The notes under the pieces were generated by a model. The model ran no database searches, had not been told where the DNA came from, and worked only from the letters and a program-made list of their open reading frames with translations. The translations under genes were made by a program, and so were the position numbers. Positions 40,968-50,167 of a stretch of DNA of 64,000 nucleotides are shown piece by piece. The stretch spans positions 87,766 to 151,765 of the forward strand of contig NZ_MUHA01000012.1 of the NCBI RefSeq assembly GCF_002217355.1, read 5' to 3'. Origin of the DNA: Flavobacterium oncorhynchi (lineage in GTDB: Bacteria; Bacteroidota; Bacteroidia; Flavobacteriales; Flavobacteriaceae). The stretch's first letter is position 1; every line of letters begins with the position of its first letter.

Positions 40968-41816
40968 TTAATAGTCTGCTAAAGTTGAAATGTTTTGAGC
41001 TAAAGCACTTGCCAATTGATCATTGTTTGGTGCTTTTCCATGCCATGCATGCGTATGCATCATAAAGTCAACTCCGTTACCCATTTCTGTATGTAATAAA
41101 ATACAAACTGGTTTTCCTTTTCCTGTTCTAGATTTAGCATCAGTTAAACCAGCGATAATTGCGTCAATATTGTTTCCTTCTTTGATTTCAAGAACGTCCC
41201 AGTCAAAAGCTTCGAATTTAGCACGAAGACTTCCCATTGCTAGAACTTCATCCGTTGTTCCGTCAATTTGTTTTCCGTTAACGTCGATTGTTGCAATAAG
41301 GTTGTCTACTTTTTTAGCAGAAGCATACATGATAGCTTCCCAGTTTTGACCTTCTTGTAATTCTCCGTCTCCGTGAAGAGTATAGATTAAATGATTGTCG
41401 TTATTTAATTTTTTAGCCTGAGCAGCACCAAGAGCTACAGATAAACCTTGTCCTAATGATCCAGAAGCCATACGTACTCCAGGTAATCCTTCGTGAGTTG
41501 TTGGGTGTCCTTGTAAACGAGAGTTTAATAATCTGAAAGTAGCAAGTTCTGAAACAGGGAAATAACCGCTTCGAGCTAAAACGCTGTAAAATACTGGCGA
41601 AATGTGACCGTTTGATAAAAAGAAGATGTCTTCTCCAATTCCATCCATGTCAAAACCTTCTTTACGATCCATAATGTTTTGGTATAGAGTTACCAAAAAT
41701 TCAGTACAACCTAATGAACCACCTGGGTGACCTGAGTTGACAGCATGTACCATTCTAAGAATGTCTCTTCTTACTTGGATCGTTAAATCGCTTAATTGTT
41801 GTGTGTTAGGCTTCAT
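40968..41816 (-). CDS. Transketolase N-terminal subunit
   Basis: A 282-residue protein with the thiamine diphosphate (PP) domain: MVHAVNSGHPGGSLGCTEFL at about residues 21-40, and the GDG...N motif as HGDGELQEGQNWEA (about 149-162). Pairs with the C-terminal subunit. The split form is common in Bacteroidota and archaea. A good promoter lies upstream. Confidence 0.94.
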   Translation of the reverse strand: MKPNTQQLSDLTIQVRRDILRMVHAVNSGHPGGSLGCTEFLVTLYQNIMDRKEGFDMDGIGEDIFFLSNGHISPVFYSVLARSGYFPVSELATFRLLNSRLQGHPTTHEGLPGVRMASGSLGQGLSVALGAAQAKKLNNDNHLIYTLHGDGELQEGQNWEAIMYASAKKVDNLIATIDVNGKQIDGTTDEVLAMGSLRAKFEAFDWDVLEIKEGNNIDAIIAGLTDAKSRTGKGKPVCILLHTEMGNGVDFMMHTHAWHGKAPNNDQLASALAQNISTLADY

Positions 41817-41841
41817 TTTATATGTAAAAGTTAAACTGGAG

Positions 41842-41872
41842 CAAAAGTAATTTTTATTTTGCGGGCTGACAA
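41842..41872 (-). promoter_or_regulatory. Promoter of the transketolase operon
   Basis: -7 element TACTTTTG (41842-41849) and TTG (41870-41872), 20 bp apart, 26 bp upstream of the start codon. Fits the Bacteroidota consensus. Confidence 0.75.
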
Positions 41873-42016
41873 ATGATTTTTTGCTTTAGTTTGTCGCAAT
41901 TGTTAAATTATACCGCTTTTCTCCAGATATTGTATGAAATAGAAAATTCCTGCAGATATTGCATCAAATTATCAATGCAGATTGAAATGTTTTTATAATA
42001 AGTAGAAGTTGATAAA

Positions 42017-42877
42017 CTATATGGTTTTGCTAATCTCTTTCCATGTGACTAATTGAATATTGTTTTCTTTAAGCTTAAATTTGCATTCATCGCTGGTAAA
42101 AAAATCAAAGTCAATTTGGCGCCATTCTGATCCAAAATTGGGATGATTAATTGTAATGCCCTGCATTTCAAAATCATCAAAAGCCGGGTGAAGCAAGAAA
42201 ACATTGAATCCTGGAATTACATTGTCTAAAGCTTCTTCGTATGATTTTCGAAGTTCTCCTTTTTCGAAATCGGTGTAATATCCAATTAGAAGATTGTCGG
42301 CTAAAAGAGTATTTGCGAAATCATATTTTTCATCAGACAGGCTAATGGATTCGACAAAATCTTTATTAATGAAAACAGGTAAATTGTAGGTTCTTCCTAG
42401 TTCTTTATAAATTTCTAAAATTTCAGGAGTTACACCAATACTGCACATATGTGAATCGAGATGCGTTGGTTGAATGCCAAAATATAAAGCTCTTTCAATT
42501 TGGGCGGTAAGTTCCTTTTTAATTTCAGAAGGTTTTGCATTGTTCTTGAAATCTTTTCTTGTTTTGTAGAAATAACCGTTTTGATCGACTAAGCTTGGAA
42601 CTTCAGATACAGGAAGAACTGGACCGAATTTGTAATTTTCCCATTCGCAAGTCAAAGTCAAATGAATTCCACAGTCATAATTTGGATTTTCTTTAGCGAA
42701 AGCTGCCATTTCAAAAAACCACGGACAAGGAACCATTATGCTATAAGAGTTTACGGATCCGTTTTGGAGAGCTTTTATCGTTGCTTGATTTTCTGAATGT
42801 GATAATCCGGCATCATCGGCGTGAATAATTAATAGTTTGGTGTTTTCAGGATATCCAAGTTTTTGAGCTAAGTTCAT
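42017..42877 (-). CDS. ChbG/HpnK (YdjC) family carbohydrate deacetylase
   Basis: A 286-residue protein of the YdjC-like deacetylase family. Metal motifs: [14 protein letters not shown] (residues about 19-32), GIHLTLT (about 71-77) and [11 protein letters not shown] (about 137-147). Members deacetylate chitooligosaccharides or hopanoid glucosamine. The ATG at 42877 is chosen over a TTG at 42895. It has no operon partner, so the substrate is open. Confidence 0.87.
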   Translation of the reverse strand: MNLAQKLGYPENTKLLIIHADDAGLSHSENQATIKALQNGSVNSYSIMVPCPWFFEMAAFAKENPNYDCGIHLTLTCEWENYKFGPVLPVSEVPSLVDQNGYFYKTRKDFKNNAKPSEIKKELTAQIERALYFGIQPTHLDSHMCSIGVTPEILEIYKELGRTYNLPVFINKDFVESISLSDEKYDFANTLLADNLLIGYYTDFEKGELRKSYEEALDNVIPGFNVFLLHPAFDDFEMQGITINHPNFGSEWRQIDFDFFTSDECKFKLKENNIQLVTWKEISKTI

Positions 42878-42996
42878 TTTATTGATTTTATTCAAATTTA
42901 AAAATTTCTGGAGTTTAGGTTTTATATTGTTTTGGAATTAACTCAATTTTATAATTGACAAATTATCGAATTAATTAAATTTCCCTGAAATTAGCT

Positions 42997-43004
42997 TATC
43001 TTTG
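42997..43004 (+). promoter_or_regulatory. -7 promoter element for tgt
   Basis: TATCTTTG matches TAnnTTTG, 21 bp before the tgt ATG. The -33 element is weak. Confidence 0.5.
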
Positions 43005-43024
43005 CCGACTGAAAAAAGAAACAA

Positions 43025-44155
43025 ATGAAGTTCGATTTATTACAAAAAGATCCGCAGTCTAAAGCAAGAGCGGGAAGTATAACTACTGATCACGGCGTAA
43101 TAGAAACGCCTATTTTTATGCCTGTTGGAACGGTGGCTTCTGTAAAAGGAGTGCATCAGCGTGAATTGAAAGATGATATTAATCCAGATATTATTCTTGG
43201 AAATACATATCATTTGTATTTGCGTCCGCAGACAGAAATTCTTGAAAAAGCTGGTGGATTGCATAAATTCATGAATTGGGATCGTAATATTTTAACGGAT
43301 TCTGGAGGATATCAAGTGTATTCTCTTTCTTCAAATAGAAAAATTAAGGAAGAAGGAGTAAAGTTTAAATCGCATATAGATGGTTCGTATCACTTTTTTA
43401 CGCCAGAAAATGTAATGGAAATTCAGCGTACAATTGGAGCCGATATTATTATGGCTTTTGACGAGTGTACGCCATATCCTTGTGATTACAGATATGCACA
43501 GCGTTCTATGCACATGACGCATCGTTGGTTAGATCGTTGTATCAATCATTTAGAAAAAGTTCCTTACAAATACGGTTACGAACAAACGTTTTTTCCTATT
43601 GTGCAAGGAAGTACATATAAAGATTTACGTCGTCAGTCAGCTGAATATATTGCAAACGCAGGACAGCAAGGAAATGCAATTGGCGGATTGTCAGTTGGAG
43701 AACCTGCCGAGGAAATGTACGCAATGACGGAAGTTGTTTGCGAAATTCTTCCAGAAGATAAGCCTCGTTATTTAATGGGAGTTGGAACTCCTATAAATAT
43801 TTTGGAAAATATTGCGTTAGGAATTGATATGTTCGACTGTGTAATGCCTACGCGTAATGCAAGAAACGGAATGTTGTTTACTGCAAATGGAACAATCAAT
43901 ATTAAAAATAAAAAGTGGGAGGCTGATTTTTCTCCTATCGACGAAATGGGACATACTTTTGTAGATACAGAATACTCAAAAGCATATTTACGTCACTTAT
44001 TTGCAGCCAACGAGTATTTAGGAAAACAAATTGCAACGATTCATAATCTTGGTTTTTATATGTGGTTGGTTCGTGAAGCTAGAAAACATATCTTAGCTGG
44101 CGATTTTAGACCATGGAAAGAAATGATGGTTAAAAATATGAGTCAAAGACTTTAA
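43025..44155 (+). CDS. tgt: tRNA guanosine(34) transglycosylase Tgt
   Basis: A 376-residue enzyme that swaps guanine 34 for preQ1 in queuosine tRNAs. Catalytic stretches: TDSGGYQVYSL (residues about 91-101), FDECTPYP and PIVQGSTYKDLR, FDCVMPTRNARNG with the nucleophile Asp (about 280-292). The zinc site is unusual: where E. coli has CxCxxC (Cys302, 304, 307) this protein has Gly309, Thr311 and Asp314, while the histidine of TIHN (His340) remains. All other parts look normal, so the enzyme is probably active but may not hold zinc. Confidence 0.95.
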   Translation: MKFDLLQKDPQSKARAGSITTDHGVIETPIFMPVGTVASVKGVHQRELKDDINPDIILGNTYHLYLRPQTEILEKAGGLHKFMNWDRNILTDSGGYQVYSLSSNRKIKEEGVKFKSHIDGSYHFFTPENVMEIQRTIGADIIMAFDECTPYPCDYRYAQRSMHMTHRWLDRCINHLEKVPYKYGYEQTFFPIVQGSTYKDLRRQSAEYIANAGQQGNAIGGLSVGEPAEEMYAMTEVVCEILPEDKPRYLMGVGTPINILENIALGIDMFDCVMPTRNARNGMLFTANGTINIKNKKWEADFSPIDEMGHTFVDTEYSKAYLRHLFAANEYLGKQIATIHNLGFYMWLVREARKHILAGDFRPWKEMMVKNMSQRL

Positions 44156-44172
44156 AATATGTTTATTTGTTT

Positions 44173-44212
44173 AATCGTTTATTCGGTTAAACGATTAAAC
44201 AGATAAACGATT
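44173..44212 (+). repeat. Hairpin AATCGTTTA / TAAACGATT with a repeated right arm
   Basis: The gap between tgt and the LptF/G-type gene holds a perfect 9-bp hairpin (44173-44181 with 44188-44196, loop 6) and a second copy of the right arm (44204-44212). The left arm could pair with either. A related sequence lies at 15140-15175. Confidence 0.5.
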
Positions 44213-44222
44213 AAATCTTACT

Positions 44223-45311
44223 ATGTTAACAATAATAGATAAATACATCTTAAAAAGATACCTTGGAACTTTTTCTGTAATGCTGCTTTTGTTTGCGCCA
44301 ATAGGAATCGTAATTGATGTATCTGAGAAAGTTAATAAGATGCTGGAAAACAAGATTCCATTTATGGATATTGCGCTCTATTATTACAATTTTACTATTT
44401 ATTTTATAAACTCCTTATTTCCGATATTCCTGTTTTTGTCAGTAATTTGGTTTACATCAAAACTGGCAAATAATACAGAAATTATTGCGATTTTAAGTTC
44501 GGGTATTTCGTATACGAGATTCTTACGTCCTTATATTATTGGTGCTACAATTGTTTCTATTTTTGTTTTATTAATGGGGTTTTTCATTGTTCCGGCGGCG
44601 AGTGAAGGCTATAATAATTTTAGATATACTTATCTTAAAGGAAATGGTAAAGAACTTATGCGGGGTGAAAACACAAATGTTTACAGACAGATAAATGATC
44701 ATGATTTTATTTTTGTAAATAGTTTTAATGAGGAAACAAAAACAGCATTTAATTTTACATTAGAACACTTTGAAAAAGAGAAGTTAACCTATAAAATTAC
44801 TGCAAGTCGTATTAAGTGGGATCCTAAACTGAAAACGTATATTTTGTATGATTATACAAAAAGAACTTTAGGCGAATTGAATGATGTAATAGAAAAGGTT
44901 CCTGAAAAGAATGTCAAGTTTAAATTTGAACTTGCAGATTTAACTCCTGTTGTATACATAGCGGAAACGCTTACTTTAGGCAAGTTAATTGATTTTATCG
45001 ATAAAGAGAAAAAGAGAGGTTCAGGTAATATTAATACCTATTTAGTAGTTCTTTATAAAAAATACAGTGTGCCGGTTTCGGCTTTTATCTTAACCATTAT
45101 TGCGGTTGCGGTTTCTTCTATGAAACGTCGAGGTGGTATGGGAACAAATTTAGCAATCGGAATTGCGATTGCCTTTTCATTTGTGTTTTTTGATAAAATA
45201 TTTGGTACACTTGCCGAAAAATCTACTTTCTCACCATTTTTAGCTGTTTGGTTTCCAAATATTGTTTTTGGAATTTTAGCAGTGTACTTATTACGTAATG
45301 CGAAACGATAA
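44223..45311 (+). CDS. LptF/LptG family lipopolysaccharide export permease
   Basis: A 362-residue YjgP/YjgQ protein: about six hydrophobic helices (three at each end) around a periplasmic beta-rich domain (about residues 130-260). The start (MLTIIDKYILKRYLGTF) and AILSSGISYTRFLRPYI are typical. LptF/G pull LPS from the inner membrane with the ATPase LptB. The C-terminus overlaps the EamA gene by 14 bp. Confidence 0.9.
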   Translation: MLTIIDKYILKRYLGTFSVMLLLFAPIGIVIDVSEKVNKMLENKIPFMDIALYYYNFTIYFINSLFPIFLFLSVIWFTSKLANNTEIIAILSSGISYTRFLRPYIIGATIVSIFVLLMGFFIVPAASEGYNNFRYTYLKGNGKELMRGENTNVYRQINDHDFIFVNSFNEETKTAFNFTLEHFEKEKLTYKITASRIKWDPKLKTYILYDYTKRTLGELNDVIEKVPEKNVKFKFELADLTPVVYIAETLTLGKLIDFIDKEKKRGSGNINTYLVVLYKKYSVPVSAFILTIIAVAVSSMKRRGGMGTNLAIGIAIAFSFVFFDKIFGTLAEKSTFSPFLAVWFPNIVFGILAVYLLRNAKR

Positions 45312-46185
45312 TTTAAAAAGTTACTTAAATCTTCATTTAATTGTTTTTATCTGGGGTTTTACGGCTATTTTGGGTGCTTTAATTACGATTGACGCCGAAA
45401 ATTTAGTTTGGTTTAGAATGTTGATAGCGGGAATTTTTCTGGGTGGATTTATTGTCTACAAAAAACAGTCTTTTGCTATATCTGCACAATCTTTTGCTAA
45501 ACTCATTTTTGTTGGATTATTGATAGCGCTTCACTGGATTTTTTTCTTTAAAGCGATTCACGTCTCAAATGTTTCAATAACCCTTTCTATTTTTTCGCTG
45601 GGAGCTTTTTTTGCTTCTTTATTAGAGCCGCTTTTTTACGGGCGCAAAATTCTGTGGTATGAGGTTTTCTTTGGATTAGTTATTATCGCAGGTTTAGCCT
45701 TGATACTTCAAGTAGAAATAAAGTACTTGACAGGAGTTTATTATGCTTTAATATCAATAATTCTAGGAGTTTTATTCACTTTAATGAATGGTAAACTTAT
45801 ATCAGATCATGAACCATCTTTAATTACATTTTATGAATTTGGTGCTGGAGTTTTTTTTATCACAATTTATTTTTTGGTTTTAGGAAAATTCAACGCCGAT
45901 TTTTTTGTGATGTCATTAAACAATTGGGTTTTGTTATTGGTTTTAGCTTCTGTTTGCACGGCTTATGCATTTACAGCTTCGGTGAAAGTGATGCAGCGAT
46001 TAACGCCTTATACAGTAATGTTAACGACTAATTTAGAACCTGTTTACGGAATTATGCTGGCTTATTTTATTCTTGGCGGAAAAGAAAAAATGAGTACAGA
46101 ATTTTATATTGGCGCTTTGATAATTGTAATTACAGTTATTTTAAACGGCGTTTTTAAACATTACCAAAACAAGAAAAAACTGTAA
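45298..46185 (+). CDS. EamA/DMT family transporter
   Basis: A 295-residue membrane protein with about ten hydrophobic helices in two EamA repeats (NLHLIVFIWGFTAILGAL, and YAFTASVKVMQRLTPYTVML in the second repeat). Such drug/metabolite transporters export amino acids or metabolites; the substrate is unknown. The basic tail (HYQNKKKL) lies in the cytoplasm. Overlaps the upstream LptF/G-like gene by 14 bp. Confidence 0.9.
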   Translation: MRNDNLKSYLNLHLIVFIWGFTAILGALITIDAENLVWFRMLIAGIFLGGFIVYKKQSFAISAQSFAKLIFVGLLIALHWIFFFKAIHVSNVSITLSIFSLGAFFASLLEPLFYGRKILWYEVFFGLVIIAGLALILQVEIKYLTGVYYALISIILGVLFTLMNGKLISDHEPSLITFYEFGAGVFFITIYFLVLGKFNADFFVMSLNNWVLLLVLASVCTAYAFTASVKVMQRLTPYTVMLTTNLEPVYGIMLAYFILGGKEKMSTEFYIGALIIVITVILNGVFKHYQNKKKL

Positions 46186-46256
46186 AGTTTTACTTATTTT
46201 TAAATTACAATTTGATACTTTAATAACAATTAACTACGCCAATGATATAATATTTT

Positions 46257-46264
46257 TATATTTG
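46257..46264 (+). promoter_or_regulatory. -7 promoter element for accA
   Basis: TATATTTG matches the consensus, 32 bp before the accA ATG. No clear TTG at the right distance. Confidence 0.55.
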
Positions 46265-46296
46265 CGGTTCGATTTAAAAACAAAATTCAAAAATCC

Positions 46297-47250
46297 ATGG
46301 AATATTTAGATTTTGAGCTTCCAATAAAAGAACTTGAAGAACAGTTAGAAAAGTGCGTTATAATTGGAAAAGAATCTGATGTTGATGTTACGCCTACTTG
46401 TAAAGAAATCAACAAGAAATTAGTAGAGACTAAGAAAGAAATATACAAAAACCTTACGGCTTGGCAGCGTGTACAATTGTCAAGACATCCAAATAGGCCT
46501 TACACTTTAGATTATATCAGAGCAATTTGCGGTGATACTTTTTTAGAGCTTCATGGAGACAGAAACTTTAAAGATGATAAAGCAATGGTTGGCGGTCTTG
46601 GTAAAATAAACGGACAGTCATATATGATCATTGGTCAGCAAAAAGGAACAAATACTAAAACACGTCAGTATCGTAATTTTGGTATGGCAAATCCTGAAGG
46701 ATACCGTAAAGCTTTGCGTTTAATGAAAATGGCAGAGAAATTTGGAATTCCAGTTGTAACTTTAGTAGATACTCCGGGTGCTTATCCAGGACTTGAAGCT
46801 GAAGAACGCGGGCAAGGAGAAGCTATCGCTAGAAACATTTTCGAAATGGTTCGTTTACAAGTGCCAATTATCACAATTATTGTTGGTGAAGGTGCTTCTG
46901 GAGGTGCTTTAGGAATTGGTGTTGGAGACAAAGTTTATATGTTAGAAAATACGTGGTATTCTGTAATTTCACCAGAATCATGTTCTTCTATTTTATGGAA
47001 AAGCTGGGAGTACAAAGAACGTGCTGCTGAAGCTTTGAAATTGACTTCATCTGATATGAAAAAACAAAAATTAGTTGATGATGTTATTCCTGAACCACTT
47101 GGCGGCGCACACTACGACAGAGAAACTACTTTTAAAACCGTTGCGGAATATATTACCAAAGGATATAACGAATTGAAAGACTTATCAACAGCTGAGCTAA
47201 TTGCCCAAAGAATGGACAAATACAGCAATATGGGCGAGTTTAAAGAGTAA
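46297..47250 (+). CDS. accA: Acetyl-CoA carboxylase carboxyltransferase subunit alpha
   Basis: A 317-residue protein, normal length for AccA. Family stretches: [14 protein letters not shown] at the start, [56 protein letters not shown] and [18 protein letters not shown]. It moves the carboxyl group from biotin to acetyl-CoA in fatty acid synthesis, with AccD. Single gene with a terminator after it. Confidence 0.97.
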   Translation: MEYLDFELPIKELEEQLEKCVIIGKESDVDVTPTCKEINKKLVETKKEIYKNLTAWQRVQLSRHPNRPYTLDYIRAICGDTFLELHGDRNFKDDKAMVGGLGKINGQSYMIIGQQKGTNTKTRQYRNFGMANPEGYRKALRLMKMAEKFGIPVVTLVDTPGAYPGLEAEERGQGEAIARNIFEMVRLQVPIITIIVGEGASGGALGIGVGDKVYMLENTWYSVISPESCSSILWKSWEYKERAAEALKLTSSDMKKQKLVDDVIPEPLGGAHYDRETTFKTVAEYITKGYNELKDLSTAELIAQRMDKYSNMGEFKE

Positions 47251-47269
47251 ATTCATAAAATATTATTTT

Positions 47270-47303
47270 AAATCCGAAGCCCTGCGGTTTCGGATTTTTT
47301 TTT
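47270..47303 (+). terminator. Terminator after accA
   Basis: Stem AATCCGAA / TTCGGATT with loop GCCCTGCGGT and a T run, about 20 bp after the accA stop codon. Confidence 0.88.
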
Positions 47304-47390
47304 GGTTATCAACAAAAAAAACTTATTTATAAACACACAATAGTTATAACTCGATAACAATTTTTTTTTAAATTTTGTTACTTTCGCTAT

Positions 47391-48935
47391 ATGGAAAATT
47401 TCAAAAACGTAAACCCTATAAAAGTCGATAAAACCACTATTATTAATCTGGAGAAAGGTAAATTACCTCCACAAGTAATAGAGATGGAAGAGGCTGTTCT
47501 TGGGGCAATGATGATCGATAAAAAAGGGGTTGATGATGTAATTGATATTTTGCAGCCTGATGCTTTTTACAAAGAATCGCACAAGCATATTTTTGAAGCA
47601 ATTTTACAGCTTTTTACAGAAACGCAGCCAATAGATTTGTTGACGGTTTCAAGTCAATTAAAGAAAAATGGAAAATTAGAAATAGCAGGCGGAGATTTTT
47701 ATTTAATTCAGCTTACTCAAAAGATTGCGTCTTCTGCCCATATCGAATTTCACTCTCGTATTATTCTTCAAAAATTCATTCAAAGAAGTTTGATCCGAAT
47801 TTCATCTGAGATTATCGAAGAATCATATGATGAAAGTACAGACGTATTTGATTTGCTGGATAAAGCCGAGTCAAAATTATACGAAGTTACACAAGGAAAT
47901 ATCAAACGTAGTTCTGAAACTGCTCAGAGTTTAGTTTTACAAGCTAAGAAAAAAATTGAGGAAATTGCGGGTAAAGAAGGTTTGAGTGGTGTTGAAACTG
48001 GTTTTCATAATCTAGATAAATTAACTTCTGGATGGCAGCCCAGCGATTTAATTATTATTGCAGCGAGACCTGCGATGGGAAAAACAGCCTTTGTACTTTC
48101 AATGGCAAGAAATATCGCGATTCAATATGGACATGGGGTAGCTTTGTTCTCTCTAGAGATGGCATCAGTTCAGTTGATTACGAGGCTTATTTCTTCTGAA
48201 ACAGGATTGTCTTCTGAAAAATTGAGAACAGGAAAATTAGAAAAACACGAATGGGAGCAGCTGAGTACTAAAGTAAAAGATTTAGAAAAAGCCCCATTGT
48301 TTATTGACGATACACCATCGCTTTCAATATTCGATTTACGTGCAAAATGCCGTCGTTTAGTTTCACAGCATAGTATCAAAATTATAATCATTGATTATTT
48401 GCAGTTGATGACTGCAGGAGGAAATAATAAAGGAGGAGGAAATCGTGAGCAGGAAATTTCGACAATTTCCCGAAACTTAAAAGCCTTAGCAAAAGAGTTA
48501 AATGTTCCAGTAATTGCACTTTCGCAGTTGTCGCGTGCTGTTGAAACGCGTGGATCAAGTAAGCGTCCGTTACTGTCGGATCTTCGTGAATCTGGAGCTA
48601 TTGAGCAGGATGCTGATATTGTTTCGTTTTTATACCGACCAGAATATTACAAAATCGAAGAATGGGATGATGATGAAGCTTCGCCAACAGCAGGTCAGGC
48701 TGAAATTATGATCGCGAAACACCGTAATGGTGGTATTGAAAACATTCGATTGAAATTTATAGGACACTTAGGAAAATTTGATAATCTTGATGATTTCTCA
48801 GGTGGCTATGATGATTTACCATCAAAAATGAACCACGATGATAATCCGTTTATTACTAAAAATCTACCTTCGGCAAATGAAGCTTTTGGCAGTAATTTGA
48901 ATGACGATGATGATGATAGTGATGTTCCTTTTTAA
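47391..48935 (+). CDS. dnaB: Replicative DNA helicase DnaB
   Basis: A 514-residue helicase. The N-terminal domain (PPQVIEMEEAVLGAMMIDKK) is followed by the RecA-like core: SDLIIIAARPAMGKTAFVLS (Walker A), ALFSLEMASVQLITRL, IIIIDYLQLM (Walker B) and LSDLRESGAIEQDAD. No intein interrupts it. The tail is acidic (NDDDDDSDVPF). It opens DNA at the fork. A terminator follows. Confidence 0.97.
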   Translation: MENFKNVNPIKVDKTTIINLEKGKLPPQVIEMEEAVLGAMMIDKKGVDDVIDILQPDAFYKESHKHIFEAILQLFTETQPIDLLTVSSQLKKNGKLEIAGGDFYLIQLTQKIASSAHIEFHSRIILQKFIQRSLIRISSEIIEESYDESTDVFDLLDKAESKLYEVTQGNIKRSSETAQSLVLQAKKKIEEIAGKEGLSGVETGFHNLDKLTSGWQPSDLIIIAARPAMGKTAFVLSMARNIAIQYGHGVALFSLEMASVQLITRLISSETGLSSEKLRTGKLEKHEWEQLSTKVKDLEKAPLFIDDTPSLSIFDLRAKCRRLVSQHSIKIIIIDYLQLMTAGGNNKGGGNREQEISTISRNLKALAKELNVPVIALSQLSRAVETRGSSKRPLLSDLRESGAIEQDADIVSFLYRPEYYKIEEWDDDEASPTAGQAEIMIAKHRNGGIENIRLKFIGHLGKFDNLDDFSGGYDDLPSKMNHDDNPFITKNLPSANEAFGSNLNDDDDDSDVPF

Positions 48936-48960
48936 TTGAAAAAAGAGATAATGAAATAAA

Positions 48961-49001
48961 TAAATCTTTGTAAGTTAAATACTTACGAAGATTTTTTTTT
49001 A
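48961..49001 (+). terminator. Terminator after dnaB
   Basis: Stem AAATCTTTGTAAGT / ACTTACGAAGATTT with a T run, about 27 bp after the dnaB stop. Confidence 0.85.
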
Positions 49002-49123
49002 TTCAGCAGTTCCTTAACTATCTGCAATTTTGCGTAATAATATTTCTTATATAAAATTAATTCGGTAGTTTAGCAAATCCAATTAACAAATTAAATACTA
49101 TTAACCAATTTAAATCAAAAACC

Positions 49124-49486
49124 ATGAAAGAAGAAGACTTTCCAGGACCTATTAAAATTACAAAAGCGACTGCTGAAAAATGGGAGGAAAAATATCAAAA
49201 AGATACCACAATTGAGGATAGTGATAAAAAAGTAAAAGCTTTTTTAATACCAAGAGAAAGTTTAGAAATGGTATTAAAACTTAATACTGTTGCTGTTCGT
49301 GCACATATTGGAATTAATGATCAAAACGAAAAGACGTTAATTTTTGTTGGAGCAAGATATGATAAAGAAACAGATACTTATGTAGATGTTTATGGGCCGC
49401 CTGTTCAGCCAAAAAATACTGAAGATTCAGGTCCAGGTGAAGATGAAGATGCTTATGATGGTGCTCGTCCTTGTCCTCCATATTGA
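49124..49486 (+). CDS. Small acidic protein of unknown function with ARPCPPY C-terminus
   Basis: A 120-residue soluble protein without signal peptide. The N-terminal half is charged (KITKATAEKWEEKYQKDT); the middle (KAFLIPRESLEMVLKL, then VRAHIGINDQNEKTLIFVG) looks like a compact alpha/beta domain; the tail is acidic and ends in DGARPCPPY. I have the impression that proteins with this layout are spread in flavobacteria, but I know no function. It lies 17 bp before a seven-helix membrane protein and a kinase/regulator pair in the same direction. Confidence 0.75.
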   Translation: MKEEDFPGPIKITKATAEKWEEKYQKDTTIEDSDKKVKAFLIPRESLEMVLKLNTVAVRAHIGINDQNEKTLIFVGARYDKETDTYVDVYGPPVQPKNTEDSGPGEDEDAYDGARPCPPY

Positions 49487-49503
49487 TTTAAAAAAAATAC
49501 AAA

Positions 49504-50136
49504 GTGGATGATTTTTTAATTTATTCAGCTTATTTGATTTTATTATTAAATCTTATATTATATTCATATAGCTTTTTCCGAAAGGAAAAAGCTAATGTTT
49601 TTTTTGTTTCTTACTTAGCTTTTTCATTTTTGCTGCAAATCTACATGGAGATTATTTATTTCCTAAGAGGGAATAATTTGCTGGCTATTAATATATTCTT
49701 TGTAGGACAAATGCTATTATTAGGGTTGTTCTATAATTCATTAATGCACATAAAAGGCCAAAAACTATTTGTAAAAACCAGTGTGATAATTGCTTTAATG
49801 GTTTTAGGAGCGCAATTTATTATGGATCCAAATCAATTTTTTAAATTTAATTTATTTGAAATTACATTAACATCCTTGCTGATTGTTGTTTTTGCTCTAA
49901 TTCATTTCTATAATATGCTTACAGAAAATAAAGAATATTATTATATAAGCATTGGGATTGTCTTTTATTTGCTAACCAGTACAGTGCTGTTTTTAGTTGG
50001 TAATCTTTCGCCCGAATTAAGTGCTGACCTAAAATATGTAACGTGGATGTTGAATGCTTTTTTAATCGTAGTGTATCAGCTTTTTATTTTATACGATTGG
50101 ATTAAAAGCAATCCAAAAAAAGGTTCATTAGTTTAA
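49504..50136 (+). CDS. Seven-helix membrane protein, unknown (putative sensor)
   Basis: A 210-residue protein with seven hydrophobic helices (about residues 4-23, 32-52, 60-80, 88-106, 116-137, 144-165, 176-198) and a basic end (KSNPKKGSLV). It resembles the membrane parts of 7TM sensor kinases but carries no kinase domain. The start is GTG at 49504, since the only nearby ATG is out of frame. It lies between the ARPCPPY protein and the histidine kinase at 50168 (31 bp), so it may be a separate input subunit of that kinase (inference). Confidence 0.72.
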   Translation: MDDFLIYSAYLILLLNLILYSYSFFRKEKANVFFVSYLAFSFLLQIYMEIIYFLRGNNLLAINIFFVGQMLLLGLFYNSLMHIKGQKLFVKTSVIIALMVLGAQFIMDPNQFFKFNLFEITLTSLLIVVFALIHFYNMLTENKEYYYISIGIVFYLLTSTVLFLVGNLSPELSADLKYVTWMLNAFLIVVYQLFILYDWIKSNPKKGSLV

Positions 50137-50167
50137 TTGAAAAATTTGCGATAAAGATTAATTTAAT

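Noticed and set aside
42878..42895. TTG start for the ChbG-like deacetylase
   Set aside because: An ATG 18 bp downstream fits the family start better.
48170..48391. Minus-strand frame inside dnaB
   Set aside because: Shadow frame opposite a highly conserved gene; no start context or motif.
47391..48935. Possible intein or insertion in dnaB
   Set aside because: Length and motif spacing are normal; no inserted domain.
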